Shown here one piece after another: positions 1 to 8,574 of a DNA stretch of 54,319 bases. Position 1 is the stretch's first letter. The number at the start of each line of letters is the position of its first letter. The DNA lies in contig JAFDFZ010000018.1 in NCBI GenBank assembly GCA_019309565.1, forward strand, positions 1 through 54,319. Direction: 5' to 3'. The notes beneath the pieces are model-generated. The model did not search any database, was not told the origin of the DNA, and saw only the letters and a program-made list of their open reading frames with translations. Source of the stretch: Deltaproteobacteria bacterium (lineage in GTDB: Bacteria > Desulfobacterota > Desulfobacteria > Desulfobacterales > SURF-15). Position numbers and translations under genes: made by a program.

Positions 1-1
1 C

Positions 2-1553
2 GATCCGATACGGATCATGGGCGCTATTTATGCGGACATCAAAGCCGGCGAATACCAGCAGGGGGGCAGTACCATAACCCAGCAGCTTGCAAAGATGATC
101 TTTCTTACCCCTGAAAAAACGATTGTGCGCAAGATCAAAGAGATTGCAATCGCACTTCAACTGGAAAGAAAGTTTACCAAAGATCAAATCCTGGAACTCT
201 ATCTAAACCAGGCCTATTTCGGCTCCGGGGCATATGGTATACAGGCGGCAGCGGAAGCCTACTTCGGAAAGGGAGTCGATCAGCTGACCCTTGCAGAAGG
301 GGCAATGCTAGCAGGTATTCCCAAATCGCCTGCGAGGTATTCCCCCTTCCGGAATCCGGAAAAATGCCGGCTGAGAAGGAAATATGTCCTAGAGCGAATG
401 CTGAAAACCGGTGTCATAGATAAAGTGCAGTTTCAACTGGCAGCAAAACAGCCCCTGCCTGATAAATACTTTGGTAGAGTTTCCAAAGCACCTTATTTCG
501 TTGATTACTGCGTTGGCATATTAAAGAAGCGATTGGGGGAACAGCTCTTTCTTTACCGGTGGTCTTAAAATATATACCACGCTTGATTATAAAATGCAGC
601 AAATAGCCAGGCAAGCCATTCGCAAAGGAGTAAAGGAACTCAACTCGCGGGGGGTGAAGGATGTACAAGCCGCACTGGTCGCGATCGAAATCGAAACAGG
701 AAAAATACGAGCCCTTGTAGGTGGAACCGATTATGAAAAAAGCCAGTTCAACCGAGCCACCCAGGCGTTGCGTCAACCCGGATCGGCATTTAAGCCCATC
801 GTGTATCTAACGGCACTGCTCAAAGGATACCACCACGACTCTGTAATAGAAGACAGACCCGTTACTATAACCACCGAAGACGATCCAAAACCGTGGACAC
901 CCAAAAATTACACCGGGCGGTACTTAGGCCGGGTCACGCTAACCCAGGGGCTGGCCAAATCCCTTAACGCTGCCACCGTCAACCTTGCGTTACAACTGGG
1001 CATACAGGATGTTGTTAAAACAGCAAAGAGGCTGGGAATTCACAGCAAGATCTATCCCGTTTATCCTTCTGCCCTGGGAGCATCGGAGACAACATTGCTG
1101 GAACTGGTCTCGGCATATTCCGTGCTTGCGTCCGGCAAACGGGTGGAACCGCAATGTATCGAAAGGATCATCGATGAAGGCACCCGATCCCTGCGGGAGC
1201 CAAACGGTAAAAAAGAAACCGTTATTCATCCATCTGTACTATCGGAAATCCGCAAAATGCTTATGGCCGTGGTTATGGAGGGTACCGGCAGAAAGGCATT
1301 GCGCCTTAACCGTATGGTCTATGGCAAAACCGGCACCACGAACAGAAACGTTGATGCCCTTTTCGTGGGATTCGACCACAAACTTGCCGTCGGAGTCTGG
1401 GTGGGTAAAGACAATCATGAACCCATCGGGAAGAACGAAACCGGTGCACGGGCTGCATTGCCGATCTGGATCGAGTTTATGGAGCATGTTCCATACTCTG
1501 CAACAGGCATTCACGGTGAGCAAGGGAATCCCGTTGTGCTGCAAACAGGGTAG
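2..1553 (+). pseudogene. Class A penicillin-binding protein (PBP1A type), 5'-partial and frameshifted
   Basis: Bifunctional peptidoglycan synthase acting at the outer face of the inner membrane: GT51 glycosyltransferase polymerises lipid II and the transpeptidase crosslinks. The reading frame is already open at base 2, so the membrane anchor and start of GT51 lie outside the window. The GT51 motif GGSTITQQLAK is at about 62-94. The transpeptidase motifs are SAFK (about 783), SLN (about 961) and KTGTT (about 1324). The two halves are in different frames. The first frame reads into a stop at 566-568, while the family sequence (FTGGLKIYTTLD) continues in the other frame from 552. Removing one base, around c551, restores a single protein. 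Apart from that one extra base the gene looks intact, so this is either a recent lesion or a sequencing or assembly error. Family assignment is very secure. Confidence 0.9.
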
Positions 1554-2019
1554 GGACTATGATGCCGCCATCATAAAATCTTGTCAAAATTAAGACATTG
1601 CCCTGTCAAATTCAGAACGGCCGTTTGTCCTTGATTATTCTCCATTGAACTTAGCAGCCTGTCCACAAATCGGAATTGTGACAAATATACAGAACGGCAT
1701 GAGTCATTGCGCATACATACACAGCGTCCAGCATGTTTAACGCTATACTGGATTATTAAAATCAACGCTACAAAAGATGAATGCGCAGTTTGTTATGACG
1801 CAGTGTATAGAAAGGCATCAGTGCAAGGGCCCGAAGGTTCAAGACTTCATAGAGCAAGGGTAGTGGGGATGCTGAACGGTCTTAAGTCGGTAGATGGTTT
1901 ACTGCTTCTTGTTCAAGCATACTTTCAAATCAAAAAGCATGGCACAAACCTTGCAACACACCCATTCAAAAATAGCGGCAGAGGGAAAGTAACGCATAAC
2001 ACTTAGGAGGAGATAAACA
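1554..2019. other. Intergenic stretch without a recognised gene
   Basis: 466 bases between the PBP gene and the actin-like gene. Open frames here have no recognisable protein features. No convincing terminator or promoter was found. A clear ribosome binding site (TTAGGAGGAG, about 2004-2013) closes the stretch just before the ATG at 2020. Confidence 0.6.
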
Positions 2020-3201
2020 ATGAATGATGCTAACGATTATGTGAACACCCACGATCAATTGAGCACTTTGGGGGGAGTGAATCCTTCTGGCAAGGATTCT
2101 TCACGCTCGAGCAGCCGGCCTTCGGCTGAGCAACGAGTCGAAAGGGCCTCCGAGGCATCAAAAAAGCTTGTGGGTACCAAGGAGAAAGGAAATGACAGCG
2201 AGCCAAGAAAACCAAAGGGCCCCGTGGGTCTGGACATCGGAACCAGCCATATCGTGGCTGCGCAAAACAAGCACAATTATGTGTATTCCGTTAAAGATTT
2301 GAATGCATTCTTTACGGTTCCTAATGCAAAGTTTGCCAAGAACATCCTCAGTCAAAAAGAGATCAAGTACTACGAGAACGAGCATGAGTTTTTCATTATT
2401 GGAGACTCCGCGCAGAGCTTCGCCAACATGTTTAACGTGAACACGAGAAGACCCATGGAAGACGGGTTTTTGAGCCCCAAGGAAGATGTTGGTTTGAAAG
2501 TCATCGAAGCCATTGTGAGCTCACTTATCCCCGGCCCGGAAAAGCCCGGTGAAATTCTGTGTTTCTCGGTTCCAGGCACTCCATTCGAAGGAACCGGCTC
2601 CGTTGTGTATCACGAGTCGGTGGTCAAAGGATTTCTTGAAAAGCTTGGCTATGCTCCCATATCCATCAATGAGGGAATGGCCACGGTTCTCTCAGAGCTT
2701 TCAGAAGATGATTACACCGGAATCGGCATCAGCATGGGGGGAGGGATGTGCAATGTATGCCTTTCATACCTCTCGTTTCCGGTGATCACGTTCAGCATTC
2801 AGATGGCCGGAGACTACATAGATTCTATGGTTGGAAAAGCCGTCGGCGAGCCGGCATCAAGGATCAAGGCGATAAAAGAAGAGGAGCTGGATCTTTCAAA
2901 AGAACCCGCCGATCGGGTGTCTACCGCTTTGCACATCTTCTATGACGAAATCATCTTCAAACTTCTTGAAACCCTCAGGCGGGTGATGATCTCCACGGAT
3001 AAGATTCCCAAGATATCCACTTCGATTCCCATCGTTTTAAGCGGGGGAACCGCCATGCCTAGAGGGTGTAAAGAAAAATTTGCAAGCAAGCTGAAAGAGA
3101 TCAATCTGCCTGTAGGAATCTCTGAGGTGCGCTTGGCCGGAGATCCCCTGAATACGACCGCCAAAGGGGCATTGATCATGGCAATGACTGAGGCAGGATA
3201 G
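2020..3201 (+). CDS. Actin-like ATPase (MreB/FtsA/ParM/Hsp70 fold), function unknown
   Basis: 393 residues. Residues 1 to about 67 are hydrophilic, Ser/Lys/Glu-rich and probably disordered. The rest shows the actin-superfamily signature in order: phosphate-1 loop GLDIGTSH, a connect-1-like stretch (INEGMATVLSEL), phosphate-2 loop GIGISMGGGM and the adenosine motif LSGGTAMPRG. These predict ATP binding and possibly filament formation. It is not a standard MreB, FtsA or DnaK: the sequence between motifs is divergent and the long N-terminal tail is unusual. It is followed 10 bases later by a degenerate receiver protein, and a MinD/ParA-like ATPase lies 290 bases further on. That suggests a cell-organisation role, which is inference. 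The start is set by an AGGAGG-type site before the ATG. Confidence 0.75.
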   Translation: MNDANDYVNTHDQLSTLGGVNPSGKDSSRSSSRPSAEQRVERASEASKKLVGTKEKGNDSEPRKPKGPVGLDIGTSHIVAAQNKHNYVYSVKDLNAFFTVPNAKFAKNILSQKEIKYYENEHEFFIIGDSAQSFANMFNVNTRRPMEDGFLSPKEDVGLKVIEAIVSSLIPGPEKPGEILCFSVPGTPFEGTGSVVYHESVVKGFLEKLGYAPISINEGMATVLSELSEDDYTGIGISMGGGMCNVCLSYLSFPVITFSIQMAGDYIDSMVGKAVGEPASRIKAIKEEELDLSKEPADRVSTALHIFYDEIIFKLLETLRRVMISTDKIPKISTSIPIVLSGGTAMPRGCKEKFASKLKEINLPVGISEVRLAGDPLNTTAKGALIMAMTEAG

Positions 3202-3211
3202 AAGGCGACAG

Positions 3212-3637
3212 GTGGCTGACAGGATTCTCCTTTTCACAGCAGATGTGCTCAGGGGTAAAATTATAAAAAAAGTATTGAACAGAAACGGCCTTGAATGTGG
3301 GGTTTACAACCATATGTTGGCAGCAGGTGACATCATCGCCAAGCATGCGCCAGCGGTGGTGATCTTTGACACCCAAGGCTGCTTTCAGGAAGAAATAAAT
3401 CATCTGAGAAGCATCTGCCAGACATTGAAGCACACCAATACGATGGTGCTCGGGGAGGACTGTGTCATAGACCGATTCAAAGGGCCTCGAATTCGTAAAA
3501 CCCTCTGTCTTCCCGACCCGCTTGATCCTGTACTCATTGCCACAAAAGCCAAGGAGATTCTATTGCGGAAGAAGAAGCTGTTTGCCGGGAACGATTCGCT
3601 TGAAAAAACCCTGAAAAGTCTGTTGAATATAAAATAA
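3212..3637 (+). CDS. Degenerate receiver-like (CheY-fold) protein
   Basis: 141 residues with a GTG start 10 bases after the actin-like gene, so probably co-transcribed. The pattern of alternating hydrophobic strands (RILLFTADV, AVVIFDT, NTMVLGEDC) resembles a response-regulator receiver. An Asp sits at the expected end of strand 3 (VVIFDT). The acidic pair after strand 1 is not convincing, and the conserved Lys before the last loop is replaced by a LCLPDP context. Phosphorylation is therefore doubtful, and a pseudo-receiver or protein-interaction role is more likely. The C-terminal 30 residues are Lys-rich. Fold assignment is from pattern only. Confidence 0.55.
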   Translation: MADRILLFTADVLRGKIIKKVLNRNGLECGVYNHMLAAGDIIAKHAPAVVIFDTQGCFQEEINHLRSICQTLKHTNTMVLGEDCVIDRFKGPRIRKTLCLPDPLDPVLIATKAKEILLRKKKLFAGNDSLEKTLKSLLNIK

Positions 3638-3925
3638 AATAGGGAAGCTTAGCCTCAAACCTACAAGTGACTGCTTGCATTAAATCACGGCCTTTGAAAA
3701 ACCGGGCTGATGCCGGATACTCCATGCTTGATACTGCTGGATATATAAAAAGATTACTTCCTTATTTCATCAAGCATCTCTTCGAGGCGTAGGCTTACCC
3801 CTAGGAGCCGGAGGCCAGTATCCGACATCCAGTATCTGTTTTATGCACCACATATATAGAAGCTTGACACATCTGTTAAGTTTTTGACCCAATAAAACGG
3901 TTAATGCCTTCTTTGTTGCCTTTCA
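3638..3925. repeat. Intergenic region with imperfect inverted GGATACT/AGTATCC repeats
   Basis: The 288-base gap between the receiver-like and MinD-like genes carries matching inverted segments. GCCGGATACTCC and GATACTGCTGGAT lie near 3713-3742. GCCAGTATCCGACATCCAGTA lies near 3812-3832. It looks like a degenerate intergenic repeat or a long imperfect hairpin. No gene was seen. Confidence 0.4.
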
Positions 3926-4900
3926 GTGGATAAGAGAAGAAACATCACAGCCATCCTCGGGCCGAAGGGAGGAGTTGGCAAAAGCACCATTTCCGCAAAT
4001 CTTGCTATCGCACTATCCGGAATGGGGAAAAAGGTTGTCGCCGTTGATCTCGATCTTGGTGCTTCAAACCTTCATGCGATTCTCGGCATAAAGGCCACAC
4101 CCAAAAGCCTCAGCGACTTTACACAGAACCGTGTCGAAACTCTGGACGAGGTAATCCTGAGAACTCCTCTCGGTGATCTGGGTATTATCTGCGGGGGAGA
4201 TGATCCGGGCATAGCCAATATGCCCTATCAGAGGAAGGTAAAACTCATCCAGCATCTCTCCTCATTGAACTGTGATCTGGTATTGCTTGACCTTGCGCCG
4301 GGCGCATCTCATAACGTGGTGGATTTTTCAATCATTGCTCAGCAGTCACTGCTGGTGACAACCGCAGAGGTGCCCTCACTTTTGAACGTTTATAGTTTTA
4401 TCAAATCAGCCGTGTTCAGACGCCTTACGTTTTTTTTTAAACAAAAAAGAAGCACTCAGCTTCTTGAACTTTTAAACCGGGCGATGGAATCGGAAAACCA
4501 TTCTCACCTAAAGACGGTTGATGGTTTTTTTCAAGAGGCCTGCCTGCTCGATCCCTCAATCTCTGATTCGGCCAAAAGAATGCTGGCACGGCTAAGGCCC
4601 ATTGTGGTGATCAACAGGCTGAGGACGGAAAATGACATCAAGGCAGGCGAGGTCATAAAGAAACTATTGAAAGAATATCTGAGCATCGATACCGCAGTGA
4701 TAATGACCATACGAGATGACGATGCAGTTGGTAAGGCCTTGGCAAGACTTCGGCCCATAATGATCGATTCCCCGGACTGTCCTTTCTGTCAGGACATCAG
4801 AAAAATCGCTTTCATGCTGTGCAGAAGACAGCAGGAGCTGAGTACGCGCGCCTGTATTGTGAAGTATAAAAGAAAACATATGCCTGCAGCCCTTAAATAA
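3926..4900 (+). CDS. MinD/ParA-family (FleN-like) P-loop ATPase
   Basis: 324 residues, GTG start. It shows the deviant Walker A of the MinD/ParA family (GPKGGVGKST, near residue 12), a second acidic strand motif (VVAVDLDLGASNLH) and Walker B LVLLDLAPGAS. The family forms ATP-driven dimers that position division sites, flagella or protein clusters at the membrane or nucleoid. No clear C-terminal amphipathic MinD membrane helix is visible; the tail is basic (KYKRKHMPAALK). An insertion of about 60 residues after the middle (FFFKQKRSTQ to LLDPSISDS) is typical of the FleN/MinD-like 'nucleotide-binding protein' branch. No flagellar genes are nearby, so a link with the upstream actin-like and receiver-like genes is the better guess. 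Confidence 0.8.
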   Translation: MDKRRNITAILGPKGGVGKSTISANLAIALSGMGKKVVAVDLDLGASNLHAILGIKATPKSLSDFTQNRVETLDEVILRTPLGDLGIICGGDDPGIANMPYQRKVKLIQHLSSLNCDLVLLDLAPGASHNVVDFSIIAQQSLLVTTAEVPSLLNVYSFIKSAVFRRLTFFFKQKRSTQLLELLNRAMESENHSHLKTVDGFFQEACLLDPSISDSAKRMLARLRPIVVINRLRTENDIKAGEVIKKLLKEYLSIDTAVIMTIRDDDAVGKALARLRPIMIDSPDCPFCQDIRKIAFMLCRRQQELSTRACIVKYKRKHMPAALK

Positions 4901-5018
4901 CGGGTCTTCTCTGCAATTTATGCTGAAATCTTTTTAAGCATGCTTCAATGGTTGCCTGTTATTTCATTTGGTACTCTTGCAGTTATCCAGATAAATCCCA
5001 AGATATTGAATTTATTTC

Positions 5019-5046
5019 TTGACAAATGACTATATATTGTGTTAAT
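5019..5046 (+). promoter_or_regulatory. Candidate sigma-70 promoter for a small RNA
   Basis: A perfect TTGACA (5019-5024) is followed after 16 bases by GTTAAT (5041-5046), a partial -10 match. It lies between two genes, and a strong terminator stands about 165 bases downstream on the same strand. Confidence 0.4.
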
Positions 5047-5052
5047 CACAGA

Positions 5053-5216
5053 TCTTACAGGCAGGACGGAGACATTGCCTTCGGGCGATGTCCCAAAACG
5101 GTCACGGCATCTTATTTCCAAAAAACCACTTTAGTTTCCCTCCAACTTAAGTCAAAATGGATGCCCTGATCGTCTCTCACACCCCCGGAAGGGATGCGGC
5201 GCCTTCCGGGGGGGTT
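5053..5216 (+). ncRNA. Candidate small RNA (about 165 nt)
   Basis: This promoter-to-terminator unit contains no protein of note. From about 5072 a 9-bp hairpin closed by a TTCG tetraloop is visible (GACATTGCC / GGCGATGTC, one G-U pair). A longer-range GGCATC/GATGCC pairing (5106-5111 with 5160-5165) and the terminal terminator hairpin complete a plausible structured RNA. It lies downstream of the MinD-like gene and is convergent with the HD-domain gene. It could also be a structured 3' UTR of the MinD-like gene. No known RNA family was recognised. Confidence 0.45.
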
Positions 5217-5218
5217 TT
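5182..5218 (+). terminator. Strong rho-independent terminator
   Basis: An 11-bp perfect stem, CCCCCGGAAGG (5182-5192) with CCTTCCGGGGG (5202-5212), a 9-base loop, then GGTTTT. The T-run is only on the + strand, so it ends rightward transcription. The stem lies just after the stop codon of the convergent HD gene. Confidence 0.85.
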
Positions 5219-5792
5219 ACCTTAACCCCAGGCCGATGTCATCTGCCACCTCTCTCATGCCCATGATTGTATCTCTGATGAGCTCGGTCAACTCCACTTC
5301 AAGCATCTGAGCTCCCTTCTCAATAATGGACCTGTCCACACCGGCGGCGAAACGTTTGTCTTTCCATTTCTTTTTAACCGATTTTGCTTCCATATCCATT
5401 ACGCTTCTGGAAGGACGCACCAATGCCGAGGTGACTACCAGTCCCGTTAATTCGTCGATAGCATATAGCACTTTTTCAAGTTCGGTTTGCGGCTCCACGT
5501 CCGTACATATTCCCCACCCGTGGCTTACGGCTGCTCGGATATATTCTTCCGGCCAGTGGTTCTCTTTAAGAATCTCGGCGGTTTTTTTGCAGTGTTGATC
5601 CGGAAACTGCTCGTAATCAAGGTCATGTATCAAACCGATAATGCCCCACTTTTCTTCGTCTTCGCCTCTTTTCCTGGCAAAATAACGCATCACCGCCTCT
5701 ACTGCCAGTGCATGCTTAATCAGTCCCTGGCTTTTATTATACTTGGTAAGCAAATGCCACGCGTCATTGCGGTTCGGAACTTTTGCAGTCAT
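5217..5792 (-). CDS. HD-domain (HDIG-type) metal-dependent hydrolase family protein
   Basis: 191 residues. The family binds divalent metal through His/Asp residues and usually cleaves phosphate esters. Visible ligands are a first His in GLIKHALAV (about 27), the HD pair in LIHDLDYEQFP (about 54-55), a later His in AAVSHGWG (about 91) and an Asp in YAIDELTGL (about 113). The order fits the family. The substrate cannot be told; relatives include uncharacterised 'HDIG domain-containing' proteins. A good Shine-Dalgarno site (AGGAGG) precedes the ATG at 5792. It is likely monocistronic, with only a short gap to the upstream flavoprotein gene. Confidence 0.8.
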   Translation of the reverse strand: MTAKVPNRNDAWHLLTKYNKSQGLIKHALAVEAVMRYFARKRGEDEEKWGIIGLIHDLDYEQFPDQHCKKTAEILKENHWPEEYIRAAVSHGWGICTDVEPQTELEKVLYAIDELTGLVVTSALVRPSRSVMDMEAKSVKKKWKDKRFAAGVDRSIIEKGAQMLEVELTELIRDTIMGMREVADDIGLGLR

Positions 5793-5871
5793 TTCATTAC
5801 CTCCTCTTGATGATTCGGGGAATCAGAAAAGCTTCGGTTATAGGTTGCATCTTGAAATGGAGCATGATGAT

Positions 5872-7788
5872 CTATATGGTTCGACCTAAGACAGCTGCTT
5901 CATAGATGGCGTCTTTTGCATTCCTTGGCTCGACACAGTCCCCGATTTGGTAAACCTCATACCCCGAAGATTTGATTTGTTCGTATAGGCTGGAATCTGG
6001 CTGGAAGCCGATTGAGACGATAACGGCATCTGCTTCTAGAAACCATTCGACACCGTCCTTATCAACGACCCTCGCTCCGTTGTTTTCCACACTAGACAGT
6101 TTGGCTTCGGTCATTATTTTGACATCATGTTCGTTCAGTTTACGGATAAGGATTTTCCGTGTCATTGCCTCAAGGTTGCTGCCGATTTTAGGAAGCATCT
6201 CCACCACGGTAACCGACGATCCTGACCGAGCCAGATGCAAGGCAAGCTCACAGCCCGTAGCGCCTCCACCGATGATCACCGTCCTTTTAGGAACAGGCAC
6301 GTTTCCATTGAGCACCGCTTCTAAGGGAACGACAATATCGTTGTCCGGAATTTCAAACGGCGGGGGACAGGGCACGGCACCTGTGGCGACAATAACGACA
6401 TCCGGATTCATTTCTTTGATGGTGCTCAGCGTCGCTTCCTGGTTGAGATAGCATTTTACACCGAATTTTTCCATTTGCCGCTTCTGGAATCTAATCAGGC
6501 TTCGAACTTCTTTCTTATATTCGGGTATGCTTCCGGGAATCAATTGCCCTCCAAGTGCGTTGTTTTTCTCAAACAAATGTACATCGTGTCCTCTTTTTGC
6601 AGCAACCCAGGCCGCATTCATGCCTGCCGGGCCGCCACCGATAACCAGGATTTTCCTGGGTTGCCCGGCCGGACGGATCTCCATTTCCGCCTCCCGGCCC
6701 AAACTGGGATTCACCAGGCATTCCACACGGCCCTTACGAAATATGGATTGCATACACGTGTTGCAGGCAATGCACACGCGAATGTCCTCGAGTCGTCCTT
6801 CCCTGGCTTTTTTTGGCATCTCCGGGTCTGCAAGCAGCCCTCTTGCAACGCAGACAAGATCCGCCTTGTTTTCCTTGATAATTCTGTTTGCCACCGCGGG
6901 GTCATTGATGCGTCCTACCGCCATCACCGGAATATTCAGCGCCGCCTTTGTTTGCTGTGCGGAATCCACCAGGCAGGCTTTCTCCATGAACATGGGCTGG
7001 CAGATCCATTCCGGTGTGGCATCGCAACCGGCCGATATCTGAACAATATCAATGCCTGCTTCAACAAGAATCTTCAGAATCTTGATGCTTTCCTCAACGG
7101 TAAGGCCGTTGGGTACAAATTCCTGAGCACTGATTTTAAAAGAAATGGGAAAATCCTCTCCCACCCGTTTTCGGATTTCCTCGACAATCTCTTTAGCGAA
7201 CAGGGTTCTGCCAAAGACATCTCCCCCGTAACGGTCTTGTCTGATATTTGAGAAACCCGATAAAAACTGGTTGATCAGATATCCATGGGCTCCGTGAATT
7301 TCGATTAACTTGTACCCTGCCTGTTTTGCCCGTTGGGCGGCATCGCCAAACAGTTGAACAAGCCGCTGGATTCCTTCAACGGTTAAAGGCTCAACTTCGG
7401 CTCGAATCGTGGGACACGGCAGCGCAGAGGGAGCAAGCGGTTTTCTTTTGATCACTCGGGGAGATATTTGCCTGCCTCCGTGATGAAGCTGAACAGCGGG
7501 GATGGCTCCTTCCGACTCGATTACTCGGGCTATTTTTGCAAGCCCCTCGATGTGTTGATCATCATATATCCGAGTCTGTTTGGCAGAGACGATCCCTTCG
7601 GCAGATACCGCACAAGCCTCCATCATGACCATAGCCGGCCCGCCGGCTGCCCTTCGTCGATAATGTTCAATGGTCCGCTCGGTGATCCGCCCCGCCTCTT
7701 CGGTCAGGAAGGAGGCCAGGGCCGGCATGACGATTCTGTTTTTAAGTTCAACGCCTTTTATTCGAAACTCAGAAAATAGATAATCCAC
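5872..7788 (-). CDS. Old-yellow-enzyme/2,4-dienoyl-CoA reductase-like FMN-Fe4S4-FAD oxidoreductase
   Basis: 638 residues in three parts. An N-terminal TIM barrel (about 1-330) has the flavin oxidoreductase features MPALASFL, QLHHGGRQ and IHGAHGYLINQFLS. A four-cysteine Fe-S motif follows (CIACNTCMQSIFRKGRVEC). A C-terminal FAD/NAD(P) pyridine-nucleotide domain carries VIGGGPAGMNAAW and VIIGGGATGCELA. This is the layout of bacterial 2,4-dienoyl-CoA reductase (FadH), trimethylamine dehydrogenase and enoate reductases, which reduce C=C bonds with NAD(P)H. The protein ends shortly after YQIGDCVEPRNAKDAIYEA, so it is slightly short for the family, which usually has a further 20-30 residues. The substrate is unknown. 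Confidence 0.88.
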   Translation of the reverse strand: MDYLFSEFRIKGVELKNRIVMPALASFLTEEAGRITERTIEHYRRRAAGGPAMVMMEACAVSAEGIVSAKQTRIYDDQHIEGLAKIARVIESEGAIPAVQLHHGGRQISPRVIKRKPLAPSALPCPTIRAEVEPLTVEGIQRLVQLFGDAAQRAKQAGYKLIEIHGAHGYLINQFLSGFSNIRQDRYGGDVFGRTLFAKEIVEEIRKRVGEDFPISFKISAQEFVPNGLTVEESIKILKILVEAGIDIVQISAGCDATPEWICQPMFMEKACLVDSAQQTKAALNIPVMAVGRINDPAVANRIIKENKADLVCVARGLLADPEMPKKAREGRLEDIRVCIACNTCMQSIFRKGRVECLVNPSLGREAEMEIRPAGQPRKILVIGGGPAGMNAAWVAAKRGHDVHLFEKNNALGGQLIPGSIPEYKKEVRSLIRFQKRQMEKFGVKCYLNQEATLSTIKEMNPDVVIVATGAVPCPPPFEIPDNDIVVPLEAVLNGNVPVPKRTVIIGGGATGCELALHLARSGSSVTVVEMLPKIGSNLEAMTRKILIRKLNEHDVKIMTEAKLSSVENNGARVVDKDGVEWFLEADAVIVSIGFQPDSSLYEQIKSSGYEVYQIGDCVEPRNAKDAIYEAAVLGRTI

Positions 7789-7880
7789 GGTAGCCTCTTT
7801 TATGGAAAAATTTTATTCATTTTAGGTCTTCGTTTCTATTTGTCAAGCGTAAACGAAGCCATGAAAACCATAGAAGAGGC

Positions 7881-8174
7881 TCAATCCTCTAAAAACTCTC
7901 CATTGGCAATTTCCCTTGAAAGTAGTTTTTTTGAGCCGTCAAAAGCCATTTTTACATGGATCAGGTTTCGACAACGGCTGCCGATGATCTCTTTATTCAG
8001 CGTATAGCTGGTGTTTCCCTCATCATCGAATTCCTGCAGCAGGTCGGTAGACTTATTAATATAAAGGTTAAACATCTCCCCGCACGATGAGCAGCGAACT
8101 TTCAAGAAAAAGCCATTCTGGGAGGGTATCGAAAGGCCACCGCTGAACAGTTTTTTTGCCAATTTTTTTAACAT
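7881..8174 (-). CDS. Small cysteine-containing conserved-type protein
   Basis: 97 residues. A basic N-terminus is followed by CSSC (about 28-31) and a later CRNLIH, giving a possible three-Cys/one-His zinc site. No domain was recognised. The ATG has no strong ribosome binding site but the protein composition looks natural. It may be co-directional with the next three upstream small genes. Confidence 0.55.
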   Translation of the reverse strand: MLKKLAKKLFSGGLSIPSQNGFFLKVRCSSCGEMFNLYINKSTDLLQEFDDEGNTSYTLNKEIIGSRCRNLIHVKMAFDGSKKLLSREIANGEFLED

Positions 8175-8243
8175 GATTCACCTTTTATATTTTCTTGTAT
8201 ATGCGCCCGGTTCAATAGGGGCTACCGCCCGATTCTCCGGCGA

Positions 8244-8528
8244 TTATCCTTTCGATCTCGTTGTTTTTACATCCGTTTTTACCGATATGCTGTCCATCTG
8301 AAATGAGTTGATGATCACCTGTCCGTTTTCCAGATCGAAATATTTGGAGGTTCCGGTTTCCGGTTCAAATACCCAGATGCCCGAACTGCCCTTTTCTTTG
8401 AAAAACTGGTAATTGCCAACAGGCTCCGGTGGTCCAGGTAACCTGAATCCGGTGAGTAGAAAAAAACAGACGGCGATCGTTATGCCCAATAGAACATAGG
8501 CGAGCTTGTTGAATGTGTTCGGGTTCAT
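8244..8528 (-). CDS. Small single-pass membrane or secreted protein, unknown
   Basis: 94 residues with one N-terminal hydrophobic helix (about residues 10-28, YVLLGITIAVCFFLLTG). A mostly hydrophilic domain (GIWVFEPETGTSKYFDLENG) follows and is likely periplasmic. A good AGGAGG site lies before the ATG. Function not recognised. Confidence 0.6.
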   Translation of the reverse strand: MNPNTFNKLAYVLLGITIAVCFFLLTGFRLPGPPEPVGNYQFFKEKGSSGIWVFEPETGTSKYFDLENGQVIINSFQMDSISVKTDVKTTRSKG

Positions 8529-8574
8529 TTTAACCTCCTTACAGTTGTGGGTAAATTGATTTGGTGTTTAACTG

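Noticed and set aside
1707..2006. A 99-codon open frame upstream of the actin-like gene
   Set aside because: No ribosome binding site and no recognisable domain; treated as chance.
5487..5810. Open frames on the + strand opposite the HD gene
   Set aside because: Entirely antisense to a well-supported gene, with shadow-type composition.
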